From assembly GCA_964598005.1 (NCBI GenBank), contig CAZRAL010000006.1, positions 1 to 64,000 of the forward strand: a DNA stretch of 64,000 nt, given 5' to 3'. Below, piece after piece: positions 1-8,253 of the stretch. The notes beneath the pieces were generated by a model. The model ran no database searches. It worked only from the letters and a program-made list of their open reading frames with translations, and was not told the origin of the DNA. The position numbers were made by a program, and so were the translations under genes. How positions within the stretch are numbered: the stretch's first letter is position 1; each line of letters starts with the position of its first letter. Source of the stretch: CAZRAL01 sp964598005. GTDB taxonomy: Bacteria; Pseudomonadota; Gammaproteobacteria; Burkholderiales; Usitatibacteraceae.

Positions 1-1
1 A

Positions 2-106
2 CAGTCACTTCTTCAAATCGGGTATCTGTCAGATCAAGTCGAAACTACTACACATCAAGCCCTTAAAAAATATCCTTCAGAACTCGCGCTCTTGATCTTT
101 TGCTGA
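2..106 (+). CDS. C-terminal tail of an unidentified gene (partial)
   Basis: One frame is open from the left edge to a TGA at 104-106 and gives about 34 residues ending in ELALLIFC. The other two forward frames close earlier or give less protein-like sequence. The tail is too short to assign to a family. It probably belongs to a gene whose body lies left of the window. It could also be chance, because the stretch is only about 100 bases. Confidence 0.3.
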   Translation, partial: QSLLQIGYLSDQVETTTHQALKKYPSELALLIFC

Positions 107-145
107 GCGGCGCACAGTTCAATTTTTACTTTTTGTCATAAATAA

Positions 146-451
146 ATGCTATCAATTCTTACGAAGCGAAGACTTGCCAAAATCGTTTTGGCACTGAGTA
201 TTTTTACTATAGGACTTGTTTGCGCTATTTTTCTATCGCATCACAAATCAGATAATTATTTGTGGTTCCCTTTTTATCTACTAGCAACACTTGGGCTATG
301 GTTCGCATTCGAATGGATTGGATTTTTTATATTTAACCGACCATTCTGGAACAACATGTCTAGTACCAGGCGTGTCGTTTTATTAGTTGTGGTGATTTGT
401 CTAATCGTTGGAACATATCTCTACTTTATTGAGGGCGTGCGCTTTGCATAA
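146..451 (+). CDS. small membrane protein, three predicted TM segments
   Basis: This 101-residue protein has a basic N-terminus (TKRRLAK) and three hydrophobic segments at about residues 11-30, 38-62 and 76-95. The last two are separated by a short basic loop (SSTRR), so it looks like a small inner-membrane protein. I do not recognise a family. There is no clear Shine-Dalgarno sequence before the ATG, and the stretch is more AT-rich than the genes to its right. It runs convergently into the AsmA-like gene with a 29-base gap. It is kept because its hydrophobicity pattern is regular, and the function is unknown. Confidence 0.5.
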   Translation: MLSILTKRRLAKIVLALSIFTIGLVCAIFLSHHKSDNYLWFPFYLLATLGLWFAFEWIGFFIFNRPFWNNMSSTRRVVLLVVVICLIVGTYLYFIEGVRFA

Positions 452-480
452 ATGCCTTCTGGTAAACCAGACAAGTCGAA

Positions 481-3396
481 CTACCCACCCCGCTTGAGAG
501 TAGGCCGGCTGACAGTACCTGAGACTGCAAAGCTACTCCGCTCCTGAGCAACATTTGAGCGAATCTCCACGTTAACCGATCCATTCAGTCCACCATTACC
601 GGCTACAGTCAGCATCCCGTTGGCCAGCATAAAACCACTCGTCAATTTTACCTTTTCATAGCGCACGGTGCCGCTCTCAGCATAAAATTGTGCACTCAGT
701 TCACTGAATTTGGTTTGTCCGCCGCGAGCGCCTCCATCGGACGAACGCAAGGCCTGAACTAGGTCGATGTTGCCGATTGAACCGTCTTTAAGCTGAAGCA
801 TTCCTTTAATTCGCGGTTTCTCGAACAAGGCTCCCATCTGGGCACTTTCTCCTGATATAGAAAAATTACCATCCATGCGCCCGGATATCGAAATATTGCG
901 GGTAAAGGTGCCGATAAAATCAGCCAGGTTGATTCGTTTCAAATCGAGATCAGCTGTAAATGAAGTGTCATTTTTCCAATCAATTCGTAGTGTCCCACTG
1001 GCTTTTCCGCCCATCAAATCGGCATCAATGGAGGCCAGATTAATCTGCTGCCCAATTAGGGTTCCTTTTGTTGTTGCGCTTTCAATACTGAGCGGCGTAC
1101 CGGGCAAACTCATATTGCGTGCAGTAAAATCAAAGGCCCATGCACTATCAGTTGTTGCATTCACGCCGGACGATCTTTCCCGTGACGCATTTAGATTCCA
1201 TTTTGGCTCAACAGTTTTAGCATCGATCTGCGCAAATTTACCGGCATTGTCGAAACGCAGTTCCGCATCGAATGTATCCAGACTTGTACCCTTTATTTCC
1301 ATTTTAGCGCCATGCAAAACAATTTTTCCAATCGCAATATTGGTGGGCCGGCCAGATGTTTCGGTCCACTGTGCCAATTGGGAAAGTGATTCGGTTTGAA
1401 TGGTGATTTGGTTCAATTCGATCTTATCGATCAGATAGCGGTCGTCGAATAACGAGCTTGCATTCAAATAAATGCGTCCGTTACCGGCGCGCGCACGCGC
1501 CGAGTCACCGACACTGATGGTTTCAAATTTGAGGTGAGGTGTCGGAAAAAAATTGACCCGTAATCCGGCAATCGATACCTTGTCGTGCAGCCAGCCCGCC
1601 AGGGCTTTTTCCAACCTTTTATTGACTGAGTCCAACGGCATCACATAGGAGAGCCCAACTGTAACAGCTAGGATAACAGCGACCGTCATCGTGACCCATC
1701 GCCCCCAGTGGCGTTCAGTTTTGATTTTCCTTTTTTTCGAGGCTGCGGCATTCGCCTGTTCTTTTTCGATTCTAGCCTTTTCGGCGCGTTCGTTCAGCTC
1801 CTTGAGATGGGCAATTTGCGCCTGGCGCTGGCGCTCTTCCGCTTCTTCATCAGCGCGATATTTGGATTCAATAGCTTCCCGAGCCTGGCGTTCTTGCAAG
1901 AGACGTTTTTTTGCTTCGCGTACTATGCGTTGTTTTTCCGCCACCTGCTCCACAACCGCGCGGGAAGCGATTTCACGTGCCTTGCCTTGCAGCTGGGCGC
2001 GCTTTTCAGCTTCTTCCCGAGCGCGCCGCTCTGCCTCGAGTTGCGCCCCTCCCTCCTGATCTTCAGCACGTCTTGCATCCAGTTCCGCTTGAAGACGGGC
2101 GCGTTCCTCAGCCTCTTCTCTCGCTCGCGCTTCAAGCCGGGCTCGACTGCGCGCATCCGTCTCCTTGCGCGCCTGGGCCTCCATTTCGCTGGCCCGGCGC
2201 GCCGCTTCTTCAGCTTTCAGTCGCGCAGCAAATTCAGCTTGCGCTTCGGCCATACGCCGTGCCTCCATTTCGATACGTGCTTTTTCTTCTGCAATAGCTT
2301 GCAGCCGGGCCTTCATTTCGCTGTGCATACGCGATTCTTTTTCGGCCAGCAAACGCTGAACTTCGTCTTCTGCCCGCAGCATGGCGTCTTCTTCAATTTT
2401 CAGTAATTTTTTTTGCTCGTCTGCAAGCCGCTGTTCAAAAAGTCGCCGGGCATTTTCTTTGGCCTCAGCCACTACCGCTGCCTCCACTTCACCGCGTGCC
2501 TCCTCTTCAATATCAACGCGCAGTTTTTCCTGGATTTCGGCACGTATCTGTGCCTCGATTTCTTCCTTTAGTCGGGCCCGAAGTGCTTTTTGCGCTGCAA
2601 CGACCTGGTCGGCCTGACGCTGGGCAGCCGCTTCAGCTTCTGCGCGTGCTGCCGCAAATACTTTAGCCTCAGCTTCGGCGGCCGTGCGGGCCGCGGCCAT
2701 CGCCTGTGCTTCGGCTTCTACATTGGCGCGGGCAGCCGCAAGTGATTTGGATTCCTCTTCTTCATGTTGTATCTGTTCTTTAGTCAATCGATTACGCGTA
2801 TCGGATAACGCTGCACGCTTTGCTTTCTCTTCTGCCAATTTTGCTTCCAGTTCGGCACGCGCTTTTCCTTCTGCCGCTTCAGCGCGTTTCGCTTCTTCCA
2901 TGGCCCGCACCTCGGCCTCGCGCCGTGCCCGCGCTTCCACTTCAAGCTTTGCACGTAATTGTGCTTCCCGCTCGGCACGCGCACGCGCCTCGGCTTGCGA
3001 CTTTTCCCTCGCCGCTGCAAGGATTGCCTCGTCATCCATTTCGCTGGATGATCCTGTCGCCATCTCTACTGAACTGGAGGCTTGCGCCGATACCTGCGCC
3101 ATTCGATTGGGCGCCGTAAAATCAAAGTCGTCTTGCTGCCCGGGCTCCGCACCGAATGTGCTCACCGACTCGGGACGTGCCTCGAATATTTTGATATAGC
3201 CCTCTTTAAGTAGCGTGCCAAGCGCCTTTTCAAGCACAGGTACTTGTATATCCGTCTTTTTCGAAAGTGCATTGACATTGGACTTGCCATCGACTTGTTT
3301 GAGAATTTTCATCAAGTCGCGCGACAGAGATTGGGTTTTTTGATTGACCTGGGTTACACCTTTGGCCGTTTTGGTAAAAATCGTCGTCAATTCCAT
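481..3396 (-). CDS. winged-helix / long coiled-coil / AsmA-like membrane protein
   Basis: The 971-residue protein has three clear parts. Residues about 20-72 resemble a small winged-helix fold (MKILKQVDGKSNVNALSKK, then VLEKALGTLLKEGYIKI). Residues about 120-560 are an Ala/Glu/Arg-rich coiled coil made of repeated EARARAE-type heptads. One transmembrane helix (about 566-588, WVTMTVAVILAVTVG) follows a basic stretch (KKRKIKTERHWGR). The remainder resembles the AsmA family (LRVNFFPTPHLKFETISVG, later GRMDGNFSISGE and LQLKDGSIGNIDL). The inferred topology is a cytoplasmic coiled coil joined to a periplasmic AsmA domain, a family linked to envelope lipid transport and outer-membrane assembly. Ordinary AsmA proteins have only a few residues before the membrane helix. 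The similarity of the N-terminus to winged helices is an inference. Confidence 0.75.
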   Translation of the reverse strand: MELTTIFTKTAKGVTQVNQKTQSLSRDLMKILKQVDGKSNVNALSKKTDIQVPVLEKALGTLLKEGYIKIFEARPESVSTFGAEPGQQDDFDFTAPNRMAQVSAQASSSVEMATGSSSEMDDEAILAAAREKSQAEARARAEREAQLRAKLEVEARARREAEVRAMEEAKRAEAAEGKARAELEAKLAEEKAKRAALSDTRNRLTKEQIQHEEEESKSLAAARANVEAEAQAMAAARTAAEAEAKVFAAARAEAEAAAQRQADQVVAAQKALRARLKEEIEAQIRAEIQEKLRVDIEEEARGEVEAAVVAEAKENARRLFEQRLADEQKKLLKIEEDAMLRAEDEVQRLLAEKESRMHSEMKARLQAIAEEKARIEMEARRMAEAQAEFAARLKAEEAARRASEMEAQARKETDARSRARLEARAREEAEERARLQAELDARRAEDQEGGAQLEAERRAREEAEKRAQLQGKAREIASRAVVEQVAEKQRIVREAKKRLLQERQAREAIESKYRADEEAEERQRQAQIAHLKELNERAEKARIEKEQANAAASKKRKIKTERHWGRWVTMTVAVILAVTVGLSYVMPLDSVNKRLEKALAGWLHDKVSIAGLRVNFFPTPHLKFETISVGDSARARAGNGRIYLNASSLFDDRYLIDKIELNQITIQTESLSQLAQWTETSGRPTNIAIGKIVLHGAKMEIKGTSLDTFDAELRFDNAGKFAQIDAKTVEPKWNLNASRERSSGVNATTDSAWAFDFTARNMSLPGTPLSIESATTKGTLIGQQINLASIDADLMGGKASGTLRIDWKNDTSFTADLDLKRINLADFIGTFTRNISISGRMDGNFSISGESAQMGALFEKPRIKGMLQLKDGSIGNIDLVQALRSSDGGARGGQTKFSELSAQFYAESGTVRYEKVKLTSGFMLANGMLTVAGNGGLNGSVNVEIRSNVAQERSSFAVSGTVSRPTLKRGG

Positions 3397-3599
3397 TGTG
3401 CTTCCATTCTTCCTGTTGACTTGCCAAATCGAACATGCCTTGCGCTTGCGGGCAATTTAAATGGTGAAGCAATAGACTTTTGGTATTTTTCAATCAGTCG
3501 CGTAATAATCGCACGAAACGCTTCTGCTGGGTTTAGGGAAAATATCAATCCATTGCTGACCAAGCTAATTCTTTACACAGCCTGAGCAAATACACTTTA

Positions 3600-3877
3600 A
3601 GGAACCTCTGATTAAGTTCCACATGGCCGCGCGCTCGGTTTTCCGGGATGGGATGCAAGGCGCGGTGCGCAGCGAATGGCCGCTCCCCTTCGCAAGCACC
3701 GCAACACAGCAGACCGCCCGGAAAACCAGCGCCCATGCGGGTTTTGACAAGAATAGCCCATCTTCGGCGTTATTCTCCTTGGCTTCATATCACTGGATAT
3801 GACCTTCGTCGCATGCCTTGAATCTGGGACTATTCTTGTCAAAACGCGGCTCATGGAGAACTTAATCAGAGGTTCCT
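3600..3877. mobile_element. MITE-like element with 20-bp terminal inverted repeats
   Basis: A 278-bp stretch starts with AGGAACCTCTGATTAAGTTC (3600-3619) and ends with its perfect reverse complement (3858-3877). It carries no credible ORF. A longer relative lies at 30072-30600, sharing the left end, the GGTTTTCCGGGATGG and GCGGTGCGCAGCGAATGG blocks, and the GACTATTCTTGTCAA and GCGGCTCATGGAG blocks near the right end. A single end recurs at 41981-41997. The last base of the element is the third base of the accD stop codon. This looks like a non-autonomous transposon, but no transposase for it is in the window. The 200 bases to its left (3397-3599) hold nothing I can identify. Confidence 0.8.
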
Positions 3878-4743
3878 CAAACAGGATGCGGCTCTTTTTG
3901 CAGAAGGGTTGCCAGATTTGCCACTCTTTCGCGCATCTGGCGACGATCCACGATCAAATCGATAGCCCCTTTCTCTAGCAGAAATTCCGCGCGCTGGAAA
4001 CCTTCCGGTAACGTTTCCCGTACAGTTTGTTCGATAACGCGCGGACCGGCAAATCCGATCAAGGCCCCTGGCTCGGCAATCACTACATCACCCAGCATCG
4101 CAAAACTGGCAGAAACCCCTCCCATAGTGGGGTCGGTCAACACTGAGATGAATGGCAAACGCGCTTTAGAAAGCTGATGCAGGGCAGCGGTCGTCTTCGC
4201 CATTTGCATTAAGGAAAGCAACCCTTCCTGCATACGGGCACCTCCCGTCGCGGTAAAGCATATATAGGGAAGTTTTTCATCGGCGCATACCTCGACCGCA
4301 CGACAAAAACGCTCGCCCACAACCGACCCCATCGAACCGCCAAGAAACTGAAATTCGAAAGCAGCGGCTACCATGGGAACGCTTTTGACTGTGCCTTGCA
4401 CCACCACCAACGCATCGGTTTCAGCGGTTGCTTTTTCGGCATCATCAAGACGATCCGTGTATTTTTTACTGTCCTTAAACTTTAAACTATCGACTGGCAC
4501 AACTTCCGAACCGATTTCTGCGCGACCGTCGGGGTCGAAGAACAGATCCAGCCGCTGACGGGCTGTAATACGGTTATGGTAGGTACATTTAGGGCAGACA
4601 TGCTGGTTATTTTCCAGGTCAGTGAAGTACAAAGTAGCCTGGCACGAGGGACACTTGCTCCACAATCCTTCAGGAACGGCCTTTTTGGGAGCGGTTCCCT
4701 CGCGCTTGATTTTGGGCGGCAGTAATTTTCTGAACCAGCTCAT
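3877..4743 (-). CDS. accD: acetyl-CoA carboxylase carboxyltransferase subunit beta
   Basis: This is the beta subunit of the carboxyltransferase that moves CO2 from carboxybiotin to acetyl-CoA, the first committed step of fatty acid synthesis. It works with AccA, which is not in the window. The N-terminal four-cysteine zinc finger is intact (C31, C34, C50, C53), and the carboxyltransferase core follows (FTATGGARMQEGLLSLMQMAK, GGVSASFAMLGD). At 288 residues it has the usual length. The start codon overlaps the trpA stop as ATGA, so the two are translationally coupled, as in other betaproteobacteria. The stop codon TGA shares its last base with the repeat element at 3600-3877, so the C-terminus may have been set by that insertion. 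folC, the usual next gene, is absent. Confidence 0.96.
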   Translation of the reverse strand: MSWFRKLLPPKIKREGTAPKKAVPEGLWSKCPSCQATLYFTDLENNQHVCPKCTYHNRITARQRLDLFFDPDGRAEIGSEVVPVDSLKFKDSKKYTDRLDDAEKATAETDALVVVQGTVKSVPMVAAAFEFQFLGGSMGSVVGERFCRAVEVCADEKLPYICFTATGGARMQEGLLSLMQMAKTTAALHQLSKARLPFISVLTDPTMGGVSASFAMLGDVVIAEPGALIGFAGPRVIEQTVRETLPEGFQRAEFLLEKGAIDLIVDRRQMRERVANLATLLQKEPHPV

Positions 4744-5537
4744 TTATCCATTGCCTCCCTAAGATTTTTAACGAGCAGTCGTACTCGTTCTGCTGCTTGT
4801 GATGGCGATCCATTTTCGATTTCCTGAATGATACGCGACCCGATGATCACGGCATCCGCAAATTTTGCAATTCGTTTGGCAGTCTCACCGTCGCGTATGC
4901 CAAAACCGACTCCAACCGGCAAATCGGTATGCGCCTTGATCTGGGCAATGGCCGCTTCGGTCTCATGCAGATCGAGATTGGCTGAGCCGGTGACGCCTTT
5001 GAGCGAGACATAGTAAATATAACCGCGAGCTGCTTCGGCAATCATTTTAATGCGCACCCTATCAGAGGTGGGCGACAACAAATAGATGGTATCGATGGCA
5101 ACGGCATCCATCAATTCCCGAAAGTCGCTGCTTTCTTCAGGTGGATAATCAACAATCAGCACGCCATCAATTCCGCTGGCCTGCGCGCGTTCGGCGAATG
5201 AATTGATACCCATGCGTTCGATCGGGTTGGCATAACCCATCAACACCACTGGAGTAGTCTGATTGGATCGGCGAAATTCTTTTACATAAACAAGCACCTC
5301 GTTCAAACCAACGCCTTGTTTGATGGCGCGTTCGGACGAACGCTGAATAACCGGGCCATCCGCCATGGGATCCGAAAACGGTACTCCCAATTCAATGATG
5401 TCGGCGCCTGCCTCCACCAGTGCATGCATGATCGGCACCGTAGATTGCGGCGCAGGATCCCCAGCCGTAATAAAGGGAATGAGCGCCTTACGTCTTTCTT
5501 CACCTAATTTGATAAAGGTGGAAGCGATTCTCGACAT
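4740..5537 (-). CDS. trpA: tryptophan synthase alpha chain
   Basis: TrpA cleaves indole-3-glycerol phosphate to indole and glyceraldehyde-3-phosphate, and passes indole to TrpB. The catalytic acids sit in the standard contexts (IIELGVPFSDPMADGP), and the phosphate-binding end is present (PVGVGFGIRDGE, DAVIIGSRI). An upstream TTG is in frame. The ATG at 5537 is preferred because GAGGG lies about 8 bases before it and the N-terminus then matches the family (MSRIASTF). The protein is 265 residues, normal for the family. It overlaps accD by four bases and follows trpB after about 30 bases in the same operon. Confidence 0.96.
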   Translation of the reverse strand: MSRIASTFIKLGEERRKALIPFITAGDPAPQSTVPIMHALVEAGADIIELGVPFSDPMADGPVIQRSSERAIKQGVGLNEVLVYVKEFRRSNQTTPVVLMGYANPIERMGINSFAERAQASGIDGVLIVDYPPEESSDFRELMDAVAIDTIYLLSPTSDRVRIKMIAEAARGYIYYVSLKGVTGSANLDLHETEAAIAQIKAHTDLPVGVGFGIRDGETAKRIAKFADAVIIGSRIIQEIENGSPSQAAERVRLLVKNLREAMDK

Positions 5538-5569
5538 CAAAGAGCCCTCTACCTTTAAATAAACGTTGT

Positions 5570-6769
5570 TTAAAACGATAACCCGGAGCGTTCAGCGACG
5601 GTAGCCATATCTTTATCGCCGCGTCCGGAAAGATTGACCAGGAGCACCTCGTCTTTTCCCATGGTTGGCGCCATTTGTATGGCCTGAGCGACGGCATGGC
5701 TCGATTCCAGGGCCGGAATAATGCCTTCAGTACGGCAAAGGCGATGAAAAGCGGACAGCGCTTCGTTGTCATCAACTGCAACATACTCAGCACGACCTGA
5801 ATCTTTCAACCACGCATGTTCAGGGCCGACACCGGGATAGTCGAGCCCTGCAGAAATCGAATGCGTATCGGCAATCTGCCCATTGGCATCCTGCAGTAAA
5901 TAGGTGCGGTTTCCATGCAGCACACCGGGTGTCCCCATCGATAAGGATGCAGCATGCTTACCCGAGGCCAGCCCCTCACCGCCGGCTTCCACGCCGATCA
6001 AACGGACTGTGGAATGCGGGATGTAATCGTAAAAAATACCCATTGCATTAGAGCCGCCCCCCACACAGGCCAAGACAACGTCCGGCTGACGGCCAATCAA
6101 CTCCGGCATTTGCCATTGACATTCCTTGCCGACAACAGAATTGAAATCCCGGACCATCATTGGATAGGGATGAGGTCCGGCAACTGTGCCGATGATATAA
6201 AAAGTAGCTTCGACGTTTGTTACCCAATCGCGCATAGCCTCGTTCAGTGCATCCTTGAGTGTTCGTGAGCCGCTTTCGACCGGTATCACCGTAGCACCGA
6301 GCAATTTCATCCGGTATACGTTTTGCGCCTGTCGTTTGACATCTTCGCTGCCCATATACACCACACATTCCAGTCCGTAACGTGCCGCTACTGTAGCCGT
6401 TGCAACTCCATGCTGGCCTGCTCCGGTTTCAGCGATGACCCGCTTCTTACCCATTCGCCGGGCCAACAAAGCCTGCCCAATCGTATTATTAATTTTGTGT
6501 GCGCCGGTATGGTTGAGGTCTTCGCGCTTGAAATAAATGTGTGCGCCACCCAATTCTTCTGAAAGACGTTTGGCATGGTAGATAGGACTTGGGCGGCCTA
6601 CATAGTGCTTCAGCTCTCGCTCAAAATCGGCTATGAATGCAGTATCCGCTTTGGCTTTGGCATATTCCAGATTGAGCGCATGCAATGCAGCCTGTAGCGT
6701 TTCTGCGACAAACACGCCACCATAAGGCCCAAAATGACCCCGTGCATCAGGAAGATCGTACATCTGCAT
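5570..6769 (-). CDS. trpB: tryptophan synthase beta chain
   Basis: TrpB condenses indole with serine to give tryptophan, using pyridoxal phosphate. The PLP lysine lies in NHTGAHKINNT (about residue 90), and the glycine-rich phosphate loop is VGGGSNAMG. The open frame extends 26 codons upstream, but those codons lie inside trpF and do not resemble TrpB. The ATG at 6769 (or the one two codons on, at 6763) gives the family start MYDLPDARGHFGPYGG and 399 residues, the normal size. The start lies inside the end of trpF, so the two genes overlap by about 23 bases. Confidence 0.96.
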   Translation of the reverse strand: MQMYDLPDARGHFGPYGGVFVAETLQAALHALNLEYAKAKADTAFIADFERELKHYVGRPSPIYHAKRLSEELGGAHIYFKREDLNHTGAHKINNTIGQALLARRMGKKRVIAETGAGQHGVATATVAARYGLECVVYMGSEDVKRQAQNVYRMKLLGATVIPVESGSRTLKDALNEAMRDWVTNVEATFYIIGTVAGPHPYPMMVRDFNSVVGKECQWQMPELIGRQPDVVLACVGGGSNAMGIFYDYIPHSTVRLIGVEAGGEGLASGKHAASLSMGTPGVLHGNRTYLLQDANGQIADTHSISAGLDYPGVGPEHAWLKDSGRAEYVAVDDNEALSAFHRLCRTEGIIPALESSHAVAQAIQMAPTMGKDEVLLVNLSGRGDKDMATVAERSGLSF

Positions 6770-7391
6770 GGCGAACCGCCTCGATGAATTGAATAATTTT
6801 TTGATGATCCTTAATACCTTCGGAGCGCTCGACTCCGCTTGAAACATCGACTGCCCAGGGCCGCACGATACGAATAGCGTCCGTTACATTTTCCGGATTT
6901 AATCCGCCAGATAAAATGATTCGACCATGTAATTGGTGAGGAACAATCTCCCAGTCAAAAATTTTACCGCTTCCCCCATAATGCTTTTCACTCAGCGTAT
7001 CCAGCAGCAGAGACTTTGCACTTTGGAAGCGATCCGCAAATTGTAGCAAATCATTGGATATACCTTTACCGTTTCCAACCCGAATAGCTCGAAGGTAGGG
7101 AATACCGAATTGTGCACAAAATGGCTCGCTTTCGTCTCCGTGAAATTGCACTAAATCCGGCCGTAAAATAGAGATAATCTTTTCAATTTTTTCCTTTTTT
7201 TCATTAACAAATAACGCCACCGTCGTCACAAAGGGCGGCAAGGCGCGCGTAATCGAGACGGCGTCATCAAGCGCTACAAAGCGCTTCGATCCTCGATAAA
7301 AAATCAGGCCGATGGCATCGGCACCCGCTTGAACTGCTGCAAGCGCATCATCAACACGTGTAATGCCACAAATTTTGATGCGTGTTTTCAT
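6747..7391 (-). CDS. trpF: phosphoribosylanthranilate isomerase
   Basis: TrpF isomerises phosphoribosylanthranilate to the 1-deoxyribulose form in tryptophan synthesis. The N-terminal catalytic cysteine motif is present (KICGITRVDDA), as are the FHGDES motif, the LDT motif and the C-terminal phosphate-binding LSGGLNPENV and VDVSSGVE. It is 214 residues, standard for a monofunctional TrpF. The start overlaps the truA stop by four bases, and the 3' end overlaps the trpB start. Upstream tryptophan genes (trpE, trpD, trpC) are not in this window. Confidence 0.96.
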   Translation of the reverse strand: MKTRIKICGITRVDDALAAVQAGADAIGLIFYRGSKRFVALDDAVSITRALPPFVTTVALFVNEKKEKIEKIISILRPDLVQFHGDESEPFCAQFGIPYLRAIRVGNGKGISNDLLQFADRFQSAKSLLLDTLSEKHYGGSGKIFDWEIVPHQLHGRIILSGGLNPENVTDAIRIVRPWAVDVSSGVERSEGIKDHQKIIQFIEAVRHADVRSS

Positions 7392-8179
7392 CGCTGCAAA
7401 TCAAACAACGGGGTGCGGGATGGGGGTGAGGGAATATTGTAATCCGGCGCATATTCCACTCGAGCGAGATAAAGACCGTCTGGAGCAATGGTAGGAGCAG
7501 CGAGCTTGCGATCACGCGATTCCAGCACAGTACGTAACCACGATACGGGCTGGCGGCCCGAACCAACGTATATAAGACTGCCGATCATATTGCGCACCAT
7601 ATGATGCAGAAATGCATTGGCGACAAAAGTAAAGACCACATTTTTTCCTGCACGGCAAATGGTAACTTCCTTGATCCTGCGAATAGGCGTTTTTGCCTGG
7701 CATTCGGCGGCACGAAACGCCGAAAAATCATGCTCACCAAGAAGACAGCTTGCGGCTTCACGCATACGCGTTTCGTCCAGTGGAAGGTGGAACCAGCCGG
7801 CCCGATATTTCATTAGGCCAGCGTCGACAACATCGTTCAATAATACATACCGATAAGTACGCGATAGCGCTGAATAACGGGCGTGAAAATCATCGGACAC
7901 CGGTTGCGCCCATAACACCCGTATATAAGGATCAAGGTACGAATTGGTGCCACGCACCCACGATATATTTTCTCTCTGGATATCGGTATCGATATGAACA
8001 ACCTGGCCTAGAGCATGGACCCCGCTATCGGTACGTCCTGCGCAAACCGTGGGAATGGATTTACCGGAAAAAACTTTCAAAGCGGTTTCAAGCTGATCCT
8101 GAACCGTCAGGCCAGACGGCTGGGTTTGCCAACCGTGAAATATGCTGCCATCGTATTCGATCCCCAAAGCAAGCCGCAT
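7388..8179 (-). CDS. truA: tRNA pseudouridine(38-40) synthase
   Basis: TruA converts uridines 38-40 in the anticodon arm of many tRNAs to pseudouridine. The catalytic aspartate lies in the hallmark motif CAGRTDSGVHALGQV. The N-terminal RLALGIEYDGSIFHGWQ and the C-terminal FLHHMVRNMIGSLIYVG are also typical. At 263 residues it is full length. It heads the truA-trpF-trpB-trpA-accD run, and an intrinsic terminator separates it from fimV upstream, so the run probably starts from its own promoter in the 74-base gap. Confidence 0.96.
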   Translation of the reverse strand: MRLALGIEYDGSIFHGWQTQPSGLTVQDQLETALKVFSGKSIPTVCAGRTDSGVHALGQVVHIDTDIQRENISWVRGTNSYLDPYIRVLWAQPVSDDFHARYSALSRTYRYVLLNDVVDAGLMKYRAGWFHLPLDETRMREAASCLLGEHDFSAFRAAECQAKTPIRRIKEVTICRAGKNVVFTFVANAFLHHMVRNMIGSLIYVGSGRQPVSWLRTVLESRDRKLAAPTIAPDGLYLARVEYAPDYNIPSPPSRTPLFDLQR

Positions 8180-8197
8180 TGTTCAATGGCTCCGCTG

Positions 8198-8230
8198 CAA
8201 AAAGAAAAAGGCGCGAGAACTGCCCGCGCC
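8198..8230 (-). terminator. intrinsic terminator downstream of fimV
   Basis: Read on the minus strand, this is GGCGCGGGCAGTTCTCGCGCC followed by a run of T with one C (TTTTTCTTTTT). It forms a GC-rich hairpin plus U-tract 24 bases after the fimV stop. It would end fimV transcripts before truA. Confidence 0.8.
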
Positions 8231-8253
8231 TTGAAAATCCAACTATCGAAAAT

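Noticed and set aside
1691..3199. Several long plus-strand open frames opposite the AsmA-like gene
   Set aside because: They are shadows of the Ala/Glu-rich coiled-coil coding sequence; their translations are Ser/Ala/Arg/Cys-rich and unlike real proteins.
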